Shown here: positions 6,772 to 14,927 of the stretch, piece after piece
Numbering within the stretch: position 1 is the first letter of the stretch
Layout: the number at the start of each line of letters is the position of its first letter
Assembly: GCA_964548535.1 (NCBI GenBank)
Contig: CAZJRQ010000014.1
Span: 1 to 57,845, forward strand
Direction: 5' to 3'
Length of the DNA stretch: 57,845 nucleotides
From: CAZJRQ01 sp964548535
GTDB lineage: Bacteria; Bacillota; Clostridia; Oscillospirales; Ruminococcaceae
Notes under the pieces: generated by a model
Told to the model about the DNA's origin: nothing
Database searches by the model: none
The model's input: only the letters and a program-made list of their open reading frames with translations
Position numbers and translations under genes: made by a program

Positions 6772-7905
6772 ATGAAATATTCGATTGAAATAGGAAAAAT
6801 TGTTGAGGGTGCTTTAAAACACGACCAAGTAAAAATTATCAATTATACCAAGCAACTGATTTCGAAATTGGAGCAGGATAATGAGGAACGAGCAGCTGGT
6901 AAATTTAGTAAATTGCTTATAGCTCAAAATGAAGCTACACTTTCGGCTATGGGAATAAAAAAAGATGTTGCTGTTCCAGTTGATTCTGAATCCAGAACAG
7001 TGTTGGCTGATGTTGTATATCTTGATGAAAACAAAATTGATGTCATTCTGTCCAATGAAAATAAGGACAATTTAAATACATTTATTCTTAGCTATAAAAG
7101 CGCTGATAGGTTAAATTTAATGGGAATAGGCGTTTCAAATACATTACTGCTTTATGGACCACCAGGTTGCGGCAAAACACAATGTGCATATCTAATTGCT
7201 CGAGAACTTAATTTGCCTTTAGTCATAGCAAGATTGGATAGTCTGATATCCTCATATCTAGGTACTACTGCTAAAAATATAAGAGCACTATTTGAATTTG
7301 CACAGAGAATGCCATGTGTGCTGTTTTTAGATGAATTTGATGCAATTGCAAAAGCTCGTGATGATAGTAATGAACTCGGTGAATTAAAACGTGTTGTAAA
7401 TAGTTTGCTACAAAATGTTGATGCAATGAGCAATGATAGTTTATTGATAGCTGCTACTAATCACGATAAATTATTAGATTCAGCAGTATGGAGAAGATTT
7501 GAATACAAATTGAAAATAGAATTGCCGGATACTAATGCTATAGTTGAAATGATTGACCTGTTTACAAGAACGGCTCATAATCTGAACATCAAAGAGAAAG
7601 TTGAATTGGCTACAGCTTTCAAGGGATTAAGCGGTGCTGATGTGGAAGAAATATTAGTTAAGGCGATGCGAAAGGCAGTAATTCAAGATAGAAAGGTTGA
7701 AAAAATTGATTATTATGATGAGCTTTTCTCATTTAAGGGAATTATTCCACAAAATTGTTGTTGCGAAAAGACACTATTGAGCATAAAATCAAATTTTCTA
7801 AGGACTTGCAGTGAAAAGGTCTTTAGTTATCAAGTAATAGCAAACATATTAAACAGTTCAAAGACAACAATTTCGAAGCTGATTAAGGAGGCAGATGAAA
7901 TATGA
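6772..7905 (+). CDS. ietA: AAA+ ATPase of an IetAS-like ATPase/subtilase pair
   Basis: This 377-residue protein has a helical N-terminal region (1-110) and one FtsH/Cdc48-like AAA module. It shows Walker A GPPGCGKT (129-136), Walker B CVLFLDEFDA (182-191), sensor-1 AATNH (227-231), an arginine finger pair at R241/R242, and a C-terminal lid with LSGADVEEI. A possible helix-turn-helix at the end reads SYQVIANILNSSKTTISKLIKEA. The next gene starts 4 nt before this stop and encodes a subtilisin-like protease. AAA ATPase plus S8 protease is the arrangement of ietA-ietS, known from plasmid maintenance and later listed among anti-phage systems. The ATPase is thought to control or feed the protease. 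The gene looks intact. Confidence 0.82.
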   Translation: MKYSIEIGKIVEGALKHDQVKIINYTKQLISKLEQDNEERAAGKFSKLLIAQNEATLSAMGIKKDVAVPVDSESRTVLADVVYLDENKIDVILSNENKDNLNTFILSYKSADRLNLMGIGVSNTLLLYGPPGCGKTQCAYLIARELNLPLVIARLDSLISSYLGTTAKNIRALFEFAQRMPCVLFLDEFDAIAKARDDSNELGELKRVVNSLLQNVDAMSNDSLLIAATNHDKLLDSAVWRRFEYKLKIELPDTNAIVEMIDLFTRTAHNLNIKEKVELATAFKGLSGADVEEILVKAMRKAVIQDRKVEKIDYYDELFSFKGIIPQNCCCEKTLLSIKSNFLRTCSEKVFSYQVIANILNSSKTTISKLIKEADEI

Positions 7906-10177
7906 AAGAAAAAAATCTTCCAATAAAGCTGGTTATGCAAAACACGAAAGATACAAAACGTAATAACGGGGGAGGTTCTGTAACATTTTTTGAAGAGGTA
8001 ACAAGTGAGTTACAAGCATCAGTTGAAGAAAAATTTGAACAAGTACTAAATTTCTATCAGGATGTGTTTAATGAGAATGACCTTGTCCCAGCGGTTTGTA
8101 AAATTACTGTTAAGCCAGAAGCTATTGCAAAATCACACAAGCCTAATGACCTTTGTAGAAACTGTCCTATTATAGGAAGCGAGGATTTAGGGGAGATATT
8201 TATTAAAGTGAATGCTAAGTCTATTCAGGAAACTGTAAAACTTATAAGAAATCCTCCATCTGAAAGATTCAAAGCTAATTTAACCGCAGTGGATGATATT
8301 AGCCCAATAACTTCTGATGAAAAAATATCTAGAAACTTAGTGAAATCAGTCGGGCAAAATGATTTTGACCACATTAAAAACAGAATAAAAATTAAACTTT
8401 TTGATTTTGACAATGAATTTGATAATGCTCAGATTATGGAGTATGTTTTAAGGAAGATGAGCAAATATGGTTTCGACGAAAAATATAAGATTATAACATA
8501 TGGTTCTTCTATTATGTATATTAGAGTAGAAGTTGAAACATATGATGATGTTGTAAAGCTTGCTGGTATAAACGGTGTAAAGACAATTGATTTTTTCAGG
8601 AATATTCACAGCCATTAAGTAACTATGATTGTTCAAAGTTAACGACTCTATTTGATGATAAAGTTACAGAAAGCGATGTTACGATTGGTATAATAGACGG
8701 CGGAATAAGTGATGAAAATGATTTTCTAAAGCCTTATATTGTTGCAAGAGAAGTTCATGTTAATGAATCGTATCAAAATCACAAACATGCGACTTTTATT
8801 GCATCAATGATTCAGTATGGAAATGAGTTAAATGGAATAAAAGCCAATGCACACAATCGTTATAAATTTGTTGATATTATTGCAATACCTAATTCTGATA
8901 AGGATTTTGGTTTAACAGATTCTATTGGGGAAATAGAATTGATGGAAATTATCGAAGAGAGCATGGATCAATACGCAGACGCAGTGAAAATATGGAACTT
9001 GTCATTGGGCATTGAATCTCTTGTATGTGATGGCGCAATGTCTGATTTAGGAAAGTTCTTAGATTACATTCAGGATAAATATCAAGTTCAGATATTTGTA
9101 TCAAGTGGAAATTTAAATGAATTACCATTGAGAGAATGGCCGTCACAAGATGATATGGGTGATAGAGATAGAATAATTTCACCTGCAGACTCTGTGAGAG
9201 CAATCACGGTTGGTTCTGTTGCATTATTTGATTCTGATGATTCAATAGTAAAAATCAATGAGCCTTCTCCTTTTAGTCGCAGAGGCCCGGGTGCTAATTA
9301 TATAGTGAAACCTGATGTAATAGACTATGGTGGTAATCTTTCTCGCAATTATTCTATTGCAGGTTTAGGAATGAAAGGAATGGATCCATATGGCAATGTC
9401 ATTGAGGGCAATGGAACAAGTTATTCAACTCCTAGAATAACTCAAAAGTTTGCTGCTATTTATGACGAAATGGTGGATAAAAATATTTTGATGGCGAAAG
9501 CAATTTTGATTCACTCTGCACGAATGAATTCTCGTGAGTTATTAGACAATGACCCTGAAAACATAAAATGCTATGGATTTGGAATGCCATCTAATAATGT
9601 TAATGATATTTTGCTTTGTAGTGAGGATGAAGTGACAATTGTGTTTAAGCAGAAGGTTAAGCAAGGTACTCACTTAGAAATGATTGATTTTCCGTTTCCT
9701 GAATCACTTATTAAAAATGGCAAGTATTATGGCGAAGTTGGCATGACACTTGTGTATAATCCTATTCTTGATGAAAAATATGGGCGTGAATATTGCCGAG
9801 TTAATATTGATGCAAGTTTTGGCGTATACAAATATAAAGCTGCTGGCAAGATGGATTTCAGAGGCTGTGTTCCTCTTGATTGTGCTTGGGATGAAAAATA
9901 TGAACGTGAAAGAGTTGAGAACGGTTTTAAGTGGAGTCCAATTAAATCATATTACAAGAATATGAAGGGAATTAAGGTTGGCGATGGTTGGAAAATTCGA
10001 ATTGATATGAACCAACGTAATGAAATCTCAATTCCGTATCAAGAATTTGTGCTTATTGTAACCATCAGGGATCCAAAAGGTGGGGATATTTATTCTGAAA
10101 TTATTAATGGATTAAGAGAACAAGGATATATAACAAATAACCTTGAAACAAAACAGCAATTGCGTCAGCGTCAATAA
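7902..10177 (+). pseudogene. ietS: S8 (subtilisin-like) protease, IetS-like, split by a -1 frameshift
   Basis: Two frames together encode one ~758-residue protease. The first frame (7902-8618) gives the N-terminal domain (CRNCPIIGSEDLGEIFIKV) and stops after NIHSH. The second, -1 frame carries the S8 domain from FFQEYSQPLSNY onward to 10177. Joined at the T-run 8591-8596, the triad is complete: Asp266 (IGIIDGG), His296 (KHATFIAS), Ser507 (GNGTSYSTPR), with oxyanion Asn404 (VSSGN). No ATG, GTG or TTG lies in the second frame before Asp266; the first ATG (8807) comes after the catalytic His, so reinitiation cannot make an active enzyme. Either one T has been lost or the ribosome shifts at T TTT TTC. 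It overlaps the ATPase gene by 4 nt. Confidence 0.85.
8591..8597 (+). other. T TTT TTC slippery heptamer at the protease frame change
   Basis: The 0-frame reads GAT TTT TTC AGG, so the heptamer T_TTT_TTC is exactly in the X_XXY_YYZ register for -1 slippage and leads into the second protease frame. A weak downstream stem is possible: GTAACT (8619-8624) with AGTTAC (8662-8667). No upstream Shine-Dalgarno-like stimulator is visible. A one-base deletion in the T-run explains the data equally well or better. Confidence 0.5.
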
Positions 10178-10204
10178 AAACTAAAGTTTTCAAAAATTCA
10201 CAAA

Positions 10205-10252
10205 AATGCTAATATGGTGAGTGATGTATAAGTCATCATATTAGCATTTCTT
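10205..10252 (+). terminator. terminator after the ATPase-protease pair
   Basis: Perfect 12-bp stem AATGCTAATATG / CATATTAGCATT with a 20-nt loop, followed by TCTTTATTG. It separates the protease from the recombinase gene. Confidence 0.7.
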
Positions 10253-10301
10253 TATTGTTTATTGATAAGGATTTTTCAATGCGATTTATCGCTTTAAAGC
10301 G

Positions 10302-10330
10302 TTGACAAATCAATTTAAGTGTGCTAATAT
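10302..10330 (+). promoter_or_regulatory. promoter of the serine recombinase
   Basis: TTGACA (10302-10307), 17-bp spacer, TAATAT (10325-10330). A strong TAGGAGG site and the ATG at 10366 follow. Confidence 0.75.
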
Positions 10331-10365
10331 AAAGAAAGAGAAAACTGTTTATAGGAGGTAACGAT

Positions 10366-11919
10366 ATGAAAGCGGTAATTTATGCAAGATACTCTTGTGA
10401 CAACCAGCGAGAGGAGAGCATTGAGGGACAACTTCGTGAATGCAAGGAGTTTGCCAAGCGCAAGGATTTTATGTTGGTGGATACTTACATAGATAGAGCG
10501 ATGTCGGCAAAAACAGATAATCGTCCTGAATTTCAGAAAATGATAAAGGACAGCGCGAAATGTGAGTTTGACGTCGTGATTGTTTGGAAGCTTGATAGAT
10601 TTGCAAGAAACCGATATGACAGCGCACATTATAAGGCTACACTTCGTAAGAACGGAGTAAAGGTCTTATCTGCAACGGAGGTCATATCCGAGGGTGCAGA
10701 GGGAATTATCCTTGAATCTGTTCTTGAGGGATACGCAGAATATTATTCAGCGGAGCTTTCTGAAAAGGTTATCAGAGGGATGACAGAGAACGCACTCAAG
10801 TGTCAGTACAACGGTGGATTTATTCCTGTCGGTTTTAAGATTGATGAAAACAAGCACTATCAAATTGATGAGCTTACTTCACCATTTATAAAGGAAGCGT
10901 TCCTAATGTATGTGAATGGAAAACAGATAAAGGAAATTGTGGATTTCTTGAACGGTAACGGGGTATATACATCACAGAAAAAGCCGATGACCAAAACCTC
11001 AGTATCAACCATTTTGCAGAACCGAAAGTACATAGGCGAATATCAGTATCGAGATATTGTTGTTCCAAATGGAATCCCTGCAATTATTTCAAAGGAATTG
11101 TTTGCACTGGCACAGCAGCGGCTTGAAAAAAATAAGTATGCGCCGTCAACTTATAAAGCAGATGATAAATATTTGCTGACAACAAAGCTGTTCTGTGGTG
11201 ATTGCGGAAGTTCGATGGTAGGTGAAAGCGGAACAAGCGGTTCTGGCAAGAAGTATTACTATTATAAATGTGTGACGGCAAAGAAGAAAGGTAATTGTCA
11301 CAAAAAAGCGGCTCGTAAATACGATATTGAAGAAATAGTAATGAAAAAAACAGTCAATAGTGTTTTTGAAGGCAATGTCATCAAAGAGATAGCAAGTCAT
11401 GTTATGTCTTGGCAAGAAAAAGAAAACACGGTTGTGCCGTTACTTCAAAAGGAGCTTGCCGAGGTTGAAAAAGGTTTAGCAAATGTAATGAATGCGATTG
11501 AACAGGGTTTGCTCAACTCGACAACGAAAAAAAGAATGACAGAGCTTAATGAATTGAAAAGTGATCTTGAAGTGAAAATTGCAAGGGAAGAAATTCAAAC
11601 GCAAATTCTTACACAGGATCAAATAGAATTCTGGCTGAACAATATGTCGTCACTCAATTTACTGAGCAATGACAATAAGCACAGAATTATAGATACATTT
11701 GTAAATTCAATATATGCGTATGACGATAAACTGATTATCAACTTTAACTGTCGAGAGGATTCGGAAACGATTCCTCTCGCATTAACGGATAATTGTTCGT
11801 TTTTACAAGCCGTGGAGGAGCCAATTAAACATAATCCGAACTCTCACTGGAGTTCGGATTTATTTGTTTTTTATCGACATAAACCCGTGTTTGGACTGGT
11901 GATTCCGATTTTGAACTGA
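10366..11919 (+). CDS. Large serine recombinase (integrase/excisionase of the element)
   Basis: This 517-residue protein has an N-terminal resolvase domain (1-150) with catalytic Ser10 in YARYSCDNQ and the KLDRFARN motif. The recombinase domain (about 155-260) includes NGVYTSQKKPMTKTSVSTIL. A zinc ribbon follows (CGDCGSSM ... KCVTAKKKGNC, about 273-310), then a coiled coil and tail. It is the single-protein site-specific integrase typical of Clostridia integrative elements and would insert and excise the relaxase-bearing element. The last ~25 codons run through a terminator-like hairpin (11833-11872) into YRHKPVFGLVIPILN, suggesting that an earlier stop was lost or that the end is recombined. 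Its terminal position suggests an attachment site just beyond 11920. Confidence 0.93.
   Translation: MKAVIYARYSCDNQREESIEGQLRECKEFAKRKDFMLVDTYIDRAMSAKTDNRPEFQKMIKDSAKCEFDVVIVWKLDRFARNRYDSAHYKATLRKNGVKVLSATEVISEGAEGIILESVLEGYAEYYSAELSEKVIRGMTENALKCQYNGGFIPVGFKIDENKHYQIDELTSPFIKEAFLMYVNGKQIKEIVDFLNGNGVYTSQKKPMTKTSVSTILQNRKYIGEYQYRDIVVPNGIPAIISKELFALAQQRLEKNKYAPSTYKADDKYLLTTKLFCGDCGSSMVGESGTSGSGKKYYYYKCVTAKKKGNCHKKAARKYDIEEIVMKKTVNSVFEGNVIKEIASHVMSWQEKENTVVPLLQKELAEVEKGLANVMNAIEQGLLNSTTKKRMTELNELKSDLEVKIAREEIQTQILTQDQIEFWLNNMSSLNLLSNDNKHRIIDTFVNSIYAYDDKLIINFNCREDSETIPLALTDNCSFLQAVEEPIKHNPNSHWSSDLFVFYRHKPVFGLVIPILN
11752..11779. repeat. inverted repeat in the recombinase 3' coding region
   Basis: CGAGAGGA and TCCTCTCG form a perfect 8-bp stem with a 12-nt loop inside codons near the end of the recombinase. 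It is the first of two hairpins within 110 bp. The role is unknown. Confidence 0.45.
11833..11872 (+). terminator. terminator-like hairpin inside the recombinase reading frame
   Basis: AATCCGAACTC / GAGTTCGGATT is a perfect 11-bp stem with a 6-nt loop, followed by TATTTGTTTTTTA. An intrinsic terminator within coding sequence would cut most transcripts before the last ~16 codons. Confidence 0.6.
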
Positions 11920-11935
11920 ATTATTGAAATAATGA

Positions 11936-11971
11936 AAAACGCCAGAAAATAAACTTTCCGGCGTTTTTTTT
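11936..11971 (+). terminator. terminator downstream of the recombinase
   Basis: AACGCC.GAAA / TTTC.GGCGTT stem followed by eight T residues, 15-20 bp after the recombinase stop. Confidence 0.85.
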
Positions 11972-11977
11972 ATAAAG

Positions 11978-12001
11978 TCAAGTTAGCATCTTCTAACTTG
12001 A
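11978..12001. repeat. inverted repeat at the presumed right end of the integrative element
   Basis: TCAAGTTAG and CTAACTTGA form a perfect 9-bp dyad with a 6-nt loop just past the recombinase terminator. It may belong to the attachment region; its partner at the left end is not visible in the window. Confidence 0.4.
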
Positions 12002-12090
12002 TATATTTCATATAATGTGATACACTCATATGTAACTGCTTCAAGTGGAGGTGGTTATTATCTTACGGAAAAATCACAAAATGATTGATG

Positions 12091-12132
12091 GAAGATTGCT
12101 TTAGACTGATAGAAGATTGCTTTAGACTGATA
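12091..12132 (+). repeat. two perfect tandem copies of a 21-bp repeat
   Basis: GAAGATTGCTTTAGACTGATA occupies 12091-12111 and again 12112-12132, followed by a partial third start (AAAGATT). It lies directly before a small ORF and next to the presumed element end. The remaining bases of 11920-12146 show only the terminator and the 9-bp dyad. Confidence 0.75.
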
Positions 12133-12152
12133 AAAGATTTTCAAGCTTGAAG

Positions 12153-12401
12153 ATGATTCAAAAAGAAAAAATATATGATTGGCTATATGAAGAGTATTCA
12201 AAGCTGTATGATAAGAATAAGCTACCGCCTGATAAACGATACAACGATTATCTATTGAATAACGTGTATGAAAAAACATCTGATGCAGATATTTGCATTC
12301 CATTTTATGAGTTGCGTGAGTATTATTTCAGCAGGAAGAACCACTTGCGTAAGAGATATGTAAAGATAAAAGGCGTAGGCTGCTATAACGGCTTAACTTG
12401 A
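12153..12401 (+). CDS. hypothetical 82-residue protein
   Basis: ATG 12153 (or TTG 12147) opens an 82-codon frame encoding a highly charged, Tyr-rich helical protein (EKIYDWLYEEYSKLYDKNKLPPDKRYNDYLLNN). There is no membrane segment and no recognised domain. No clear ribosome-binding site precedes it and the tandem 21-bp repeat lies immediately upstream, so it may be a fragment of a host gene interrupted at the element border. The residue pattern looks coding rather than random. The flavoprotein gene starts 41 nt later. Confidence 0.4.
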   Translation: MIQKEKIYDWLYEEYSKLYDKNKLPPDKRYNDYLLNNVYEKTSDADICIPFYELREYYFSRKNHLRKRYVKIKGVGCYNGLT

Positions 12402-12442
12402 AAGTATGTCTAGATGTATAATGACAAAAAGAGGTAGAATAA

Positions 12443-13486
12443 ATGTATGATGTAATAGTAATTGGTGCAGGTCCGACGGGAAGCTGTGCCGCGAAAACGT
12501 TAGCCGATAAGGGACACAAGGTTTTGCTGATTGAAAAAATGTCGATTCCGAGGGAAAAATCCTGTTCGGGCGTTCTCATAAAAAAGTCAATGGATTTAGT
12601 CGAGACATATTTTGGAGAAGCAGTACCGCTTGATGTACAATGTCTGCCGAATGATAATCGTGGTATGATTTTTACAAGTGACACGGGCAAGGAATATCGT
12701 TTTGAACAACAGGGCTTAAATATATGGAGAAGCAAGTTTGATTATTGGCTTGCTATGAAAGCCAAAGCTGCCGGTGCAGAAGTGATTGATGAAACAGTTG
12801 TTTTGTCTTGCAATGAAAAGAATGATTGCGTTGAGGTTGTATTGAAAGGAAATACGGAAACGGCAAGTGCAGTTATCGTTTGCGACGGAGCCGTCAGCTC
12901 GGTAAAGCGTAAGCTGACCAATGATACGAAGAATTACATAACTACCTATCAGACATTCTGTAAAGGTACAATTGATTTAGATTACCATTATTTATATGCC
13001 TACTTGCAGCCTGAGCTTTCGGAATATGACGCATGGTTTAATGTGAAGGACGATAACCTCATATTCGGTGTTTCCGTCAAGGATAACAGCAAAATACAAA
13101 TGTATCATGACAGATTTATTTCACACATGACCGAAAAGCATAAGCTTTCCCTTGCTGAAACAGTACGCTCTGAACGGTGGATTATGCCTCATATTATGCC
13201 GAGCTGTCCGATAGAATATGGAACGGGACGAATTCTTTTTGCAGGAGAAACGGCAGGATTTTTAAATCCAATGGGCGAGGGTGTTTCCTGTGGCATGGAA
13301 AGCGGATATGCGGCTGCAATGGCAGTATGCGAGGAATTGTCAAGCGGAAATAAAATAAATGCAAAAAAGTTGATGATGCGATATAAAGAAAAAACCTCGG
13401 ATACAAGAACATATATGCTTAGGCAATGGCATTTTGTTTCGGGAATTTCATCGACATTTTCGCATATGAAAATGCAGTGGGGATAA
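12443..13486 (+). CDS. FAD-dependent oxidoreductase, geranylgeranyl-reductase family
   Basis: This 347-residue protein begins with the dinucleotide-binding Rossmann motif VIVIGAGPTGSCAAKTLADKG (residues 4-24) and an acidic strand end LLIEK. The mid-region has NIWRSKFDYWLA and VIVCDGAVSSVKRKL. The second FAD motif is GRILFAGETAGFLNPMGEGVSCGMESGYAAA (about 262-292), typical of the GGR/ChlP-type flavoproteins. These reduce isoprenoid double bonds or act on other hydrophobic substrates; the substrate here is unknown. An AGAGGTAG site precedes the ATG. It stands between the element end and a broken regulator gene, so it may be an isolated survivor of a larger locus. Confidence 0.85.
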   Translation: MYDVIVIGAGPTGSCAAKTLADKGHKVLLIEKMSIPREKSCSGVLIKKSMDLVETYFGEAVPLDVQCLPNDNRGMIFTSDTGKEYRFEQQGLNIWRSKFDYWLAMKAKAAGAEVIDETVVLSCNEKNDCVEVVLKGNTETASAVIVCDGAVSSVKRKLTNDTKNYITTYQTFCKGTIDLDYHYLYAYLQPELSEYDAWFNVKDDNLIFGVSVKDNSKIQMYHDRFISHMTEKHKLSLAETVRSERWIMPHIMPSCPIEYGTGRILFAGETAGFLNPMGEGVSCGMESGYAAAMAVCEELSSGNKINAKKLMMRYKEKTSDTRTYMLRQWHFVSGISSTFSHMKMQWG

Positions 13487-13543
13487 TAAAATTATGCAGA
13501 TTGAAAAGAAATCACGCATTCTATATATATACATATAATGCTG

Positions 13544-14122
13544 ATGGAGCAGACGTATAATGAGCATTATATGACTGTTTTCGGTGTGGATATTCTCTTA
13601 GTGAAAAGTACACAGAACAGATACTATATTAATAGTAGAGAGTTTAGTCTGCCGTAGCTGAAACTGCTTGTGGATGAGGTTGAAGCTCTCAGCAGACAGG
13701 TTTACATTGCCAATCGTCTGAAATCTCAAAACTATGAAATATATGATGTGGTGGATAAAATTCATTCGGCTGTACATCAGAACAAGCAAATCAGCTTTCA
13801 TTATTATGAATATAATAATGAGAAAAATTGTGTTTTGAGAAATAAAGGTGAACGATATCAGTTTAGTCCATATGGCTTGACTTGGGAGGATAACCGCTAT
13901 TATGCGATTGGATTTTCTGTAAAGCACGACAAAATTGTTACATTCAGAGCTTATCGAATGAGCTGTGTAGAAATTGCTGACTGTCCGTGTATTCCGAAGT
14001 CGCAAGATTTTGATATTGGAGAATTTGTGAAGCAGACCTTTAGAATGTATGACGCTGCACTGTTCTTGGTAACACTAAAGTGCAAAAATGAAATTATGAA
14101 TATATTTGAATCAGTTTCTTGA
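13544..14122 (+). pseudogene. WYL-domain transcriptional regulator, degraded
   Basis: The frame reads VKSTQNRYYINSREFSLP, then TAG (13655-13657), then LKLLVDEVEALSRQ. It continues through a WYL core (ISFHYYEYN.., RYQFSPYGLTWEDNRYYAIGF.., RAYRM) to a stop at 14120-14122. In intact relatives the interrupted segment is continuous (..LPELKLLVDAV..), so the TAG most likely replaced GAG. The N-terminal winged helix-turn-helix is missing and the C-terminus ends early, so three lesions mark a pseudogene. Normally such proteins are ligand-sensing transcription factors of ~300 residues. Confidence 0.82.
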
Positions 14123-14473
14123 GGTATTTGTAAATTCAGGTAATAGGATGATATTCCCATCGCTACACCGCTGTGCTAAATGATATGTGATTTATGTCGA
14201 CAGATTCAATTAGGCAAGAATATATAATCTTTATGGAAAGTATTTATTGGAGTAAAATTTACAACTTAATAAATACATTTAGTTCATTGAATGTAGAAAT
14301 TCATCTTACAAAATATTCAAATGGAATTTGTCTAAATTGACAATTGACAAAACATTATAAATAATGTATATTATATACATGGAGTTAATTCCCTTTAAAA
14401 ACGTTTTTAAGTAATTATTACAAATATATTGACATTTAAAATGGTTGATGTCATAATGAAAGGATGTATTAAT
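14123..14473. other. intergenic region before the bacteriocin cluster
   Basis: About 350 bp without a gene. It holds a consensus-like promoter at 14344-14372 and a ~95-nt leader before the secreted peptide gene. I see no other clear hairpin or repeat. Confidence 0.6.
14344..14372 (+). promoter_or_regulatory. promoter of the bacteriocin-like operon
   Basis: TTGACA (14344-14349), 17-bp spacer, TATATT (14367-14372). A preceding near-duplicate TTGACA at 14337-14342 and a palindromic TATATTATATA segment could make this controllable. It is the only good promoter upstream of the five-gene cluster. Confidence 0.7.
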
Positions 14474-14863
14474 ATGAGAAAACTTACTAAAAGAATTGCA
14501 GCTATGGGTGCTGCTGTTATGATGATGGCTTCAATGTCAGCTATTGGTGCAAGTGCAGCTCATTCGAACACTGCCACTGTAACTGGTCTTAAAGCTATAG
14601 GATCGGGTACTTGGAAAGAATGCAGGGTTTATGCAAGTGGCGTTGGTTATATTGCTGATGTGTATTTGGATTGGACAAATAATTTGGTCTCAACTAAGGG
14701 TTATTGTTACGTTACAAGTAATTACTGGCATTATGCAGTTATTAGTGGTGCAACAAACTCTGCTTCTGAAGACACAAAACCAGGTTATAAAGCATCAACT
14801 AGTAGTGTTAAGCCAGGTTCTTCTGACAACGGTACTTTGACTGTTGGCGGCACTGCATGGTAA
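14474..14863 (+). CDS. secreted lactococcin-972-like bacteriocin candidate
   Basis: ATG 14474 has an AAAGGATG site upstream. The 129-residue product has a classical Sec signal peptide (KLTKR, hydrophobic core, ASA-A cleavage near residue 28), leaving a ~100-residue mature domain. The mature part is small, Ser/Gly/Thr-rich and likely beta-stranded, with Cys in KECRVY and KGYCYV, a SNYWHY segment, a TKPGYKAS segment and a terminal GGTAW. Lactococcin 972 has comparable SNYHHG, T.RAGV.AKA and C-terminal aromatic features, but the match is faint. The main support is context: an ABC ATPase and a large bacteriocin-associated membrane protein follow. Lactococcin 972 kills by blocking septum formation through lipid II. 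The two cysteines are not a feature of that prototype. Confidence 0.6.
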   Translation: MRKLTKRIAAMGAAVMMMASMSAIGASAAHSNTATVTGLKAIGSGTWKECRVYASGVGYIADVYLDWTNNLVSTKGYCYVTSNYWHYAVISGATNSASEDTKPGYKASTSSVKPGSSDNGTLTVGGTAW

Positions 14864-14927
14864 AATAAATACTAATAATTGTTGCTATTAATTAATAGCG
14901 ATAATTATTTATTTTGGGGGTAGTAAT

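Larger units (their letters stand above)
2735..12001. mobile_element. integrative mobilizable element (right part), boundaries approximate
   Basis: Relaxase, MobC, a candidate oriT, CHC2 primase-like, DUF3789-like and HU-like genes, an ATPase-protease cargo pair and a terminal serine recombinase form one coherent mobile unit. The right border is placed just after the recombinase terminator by convention for such elements. The left border is unknown and may lie before base 1, since 1-2700 is also accessory. I could not identify attL/attR repeats. Confidence 0.55.

Noticed and set aside
8807..10177. Second protease frame as an independent functional gene from ATG 8807
   Set aside because: That start excludes the catalytic Asp and His, which are encoded just upstream in the same frame.
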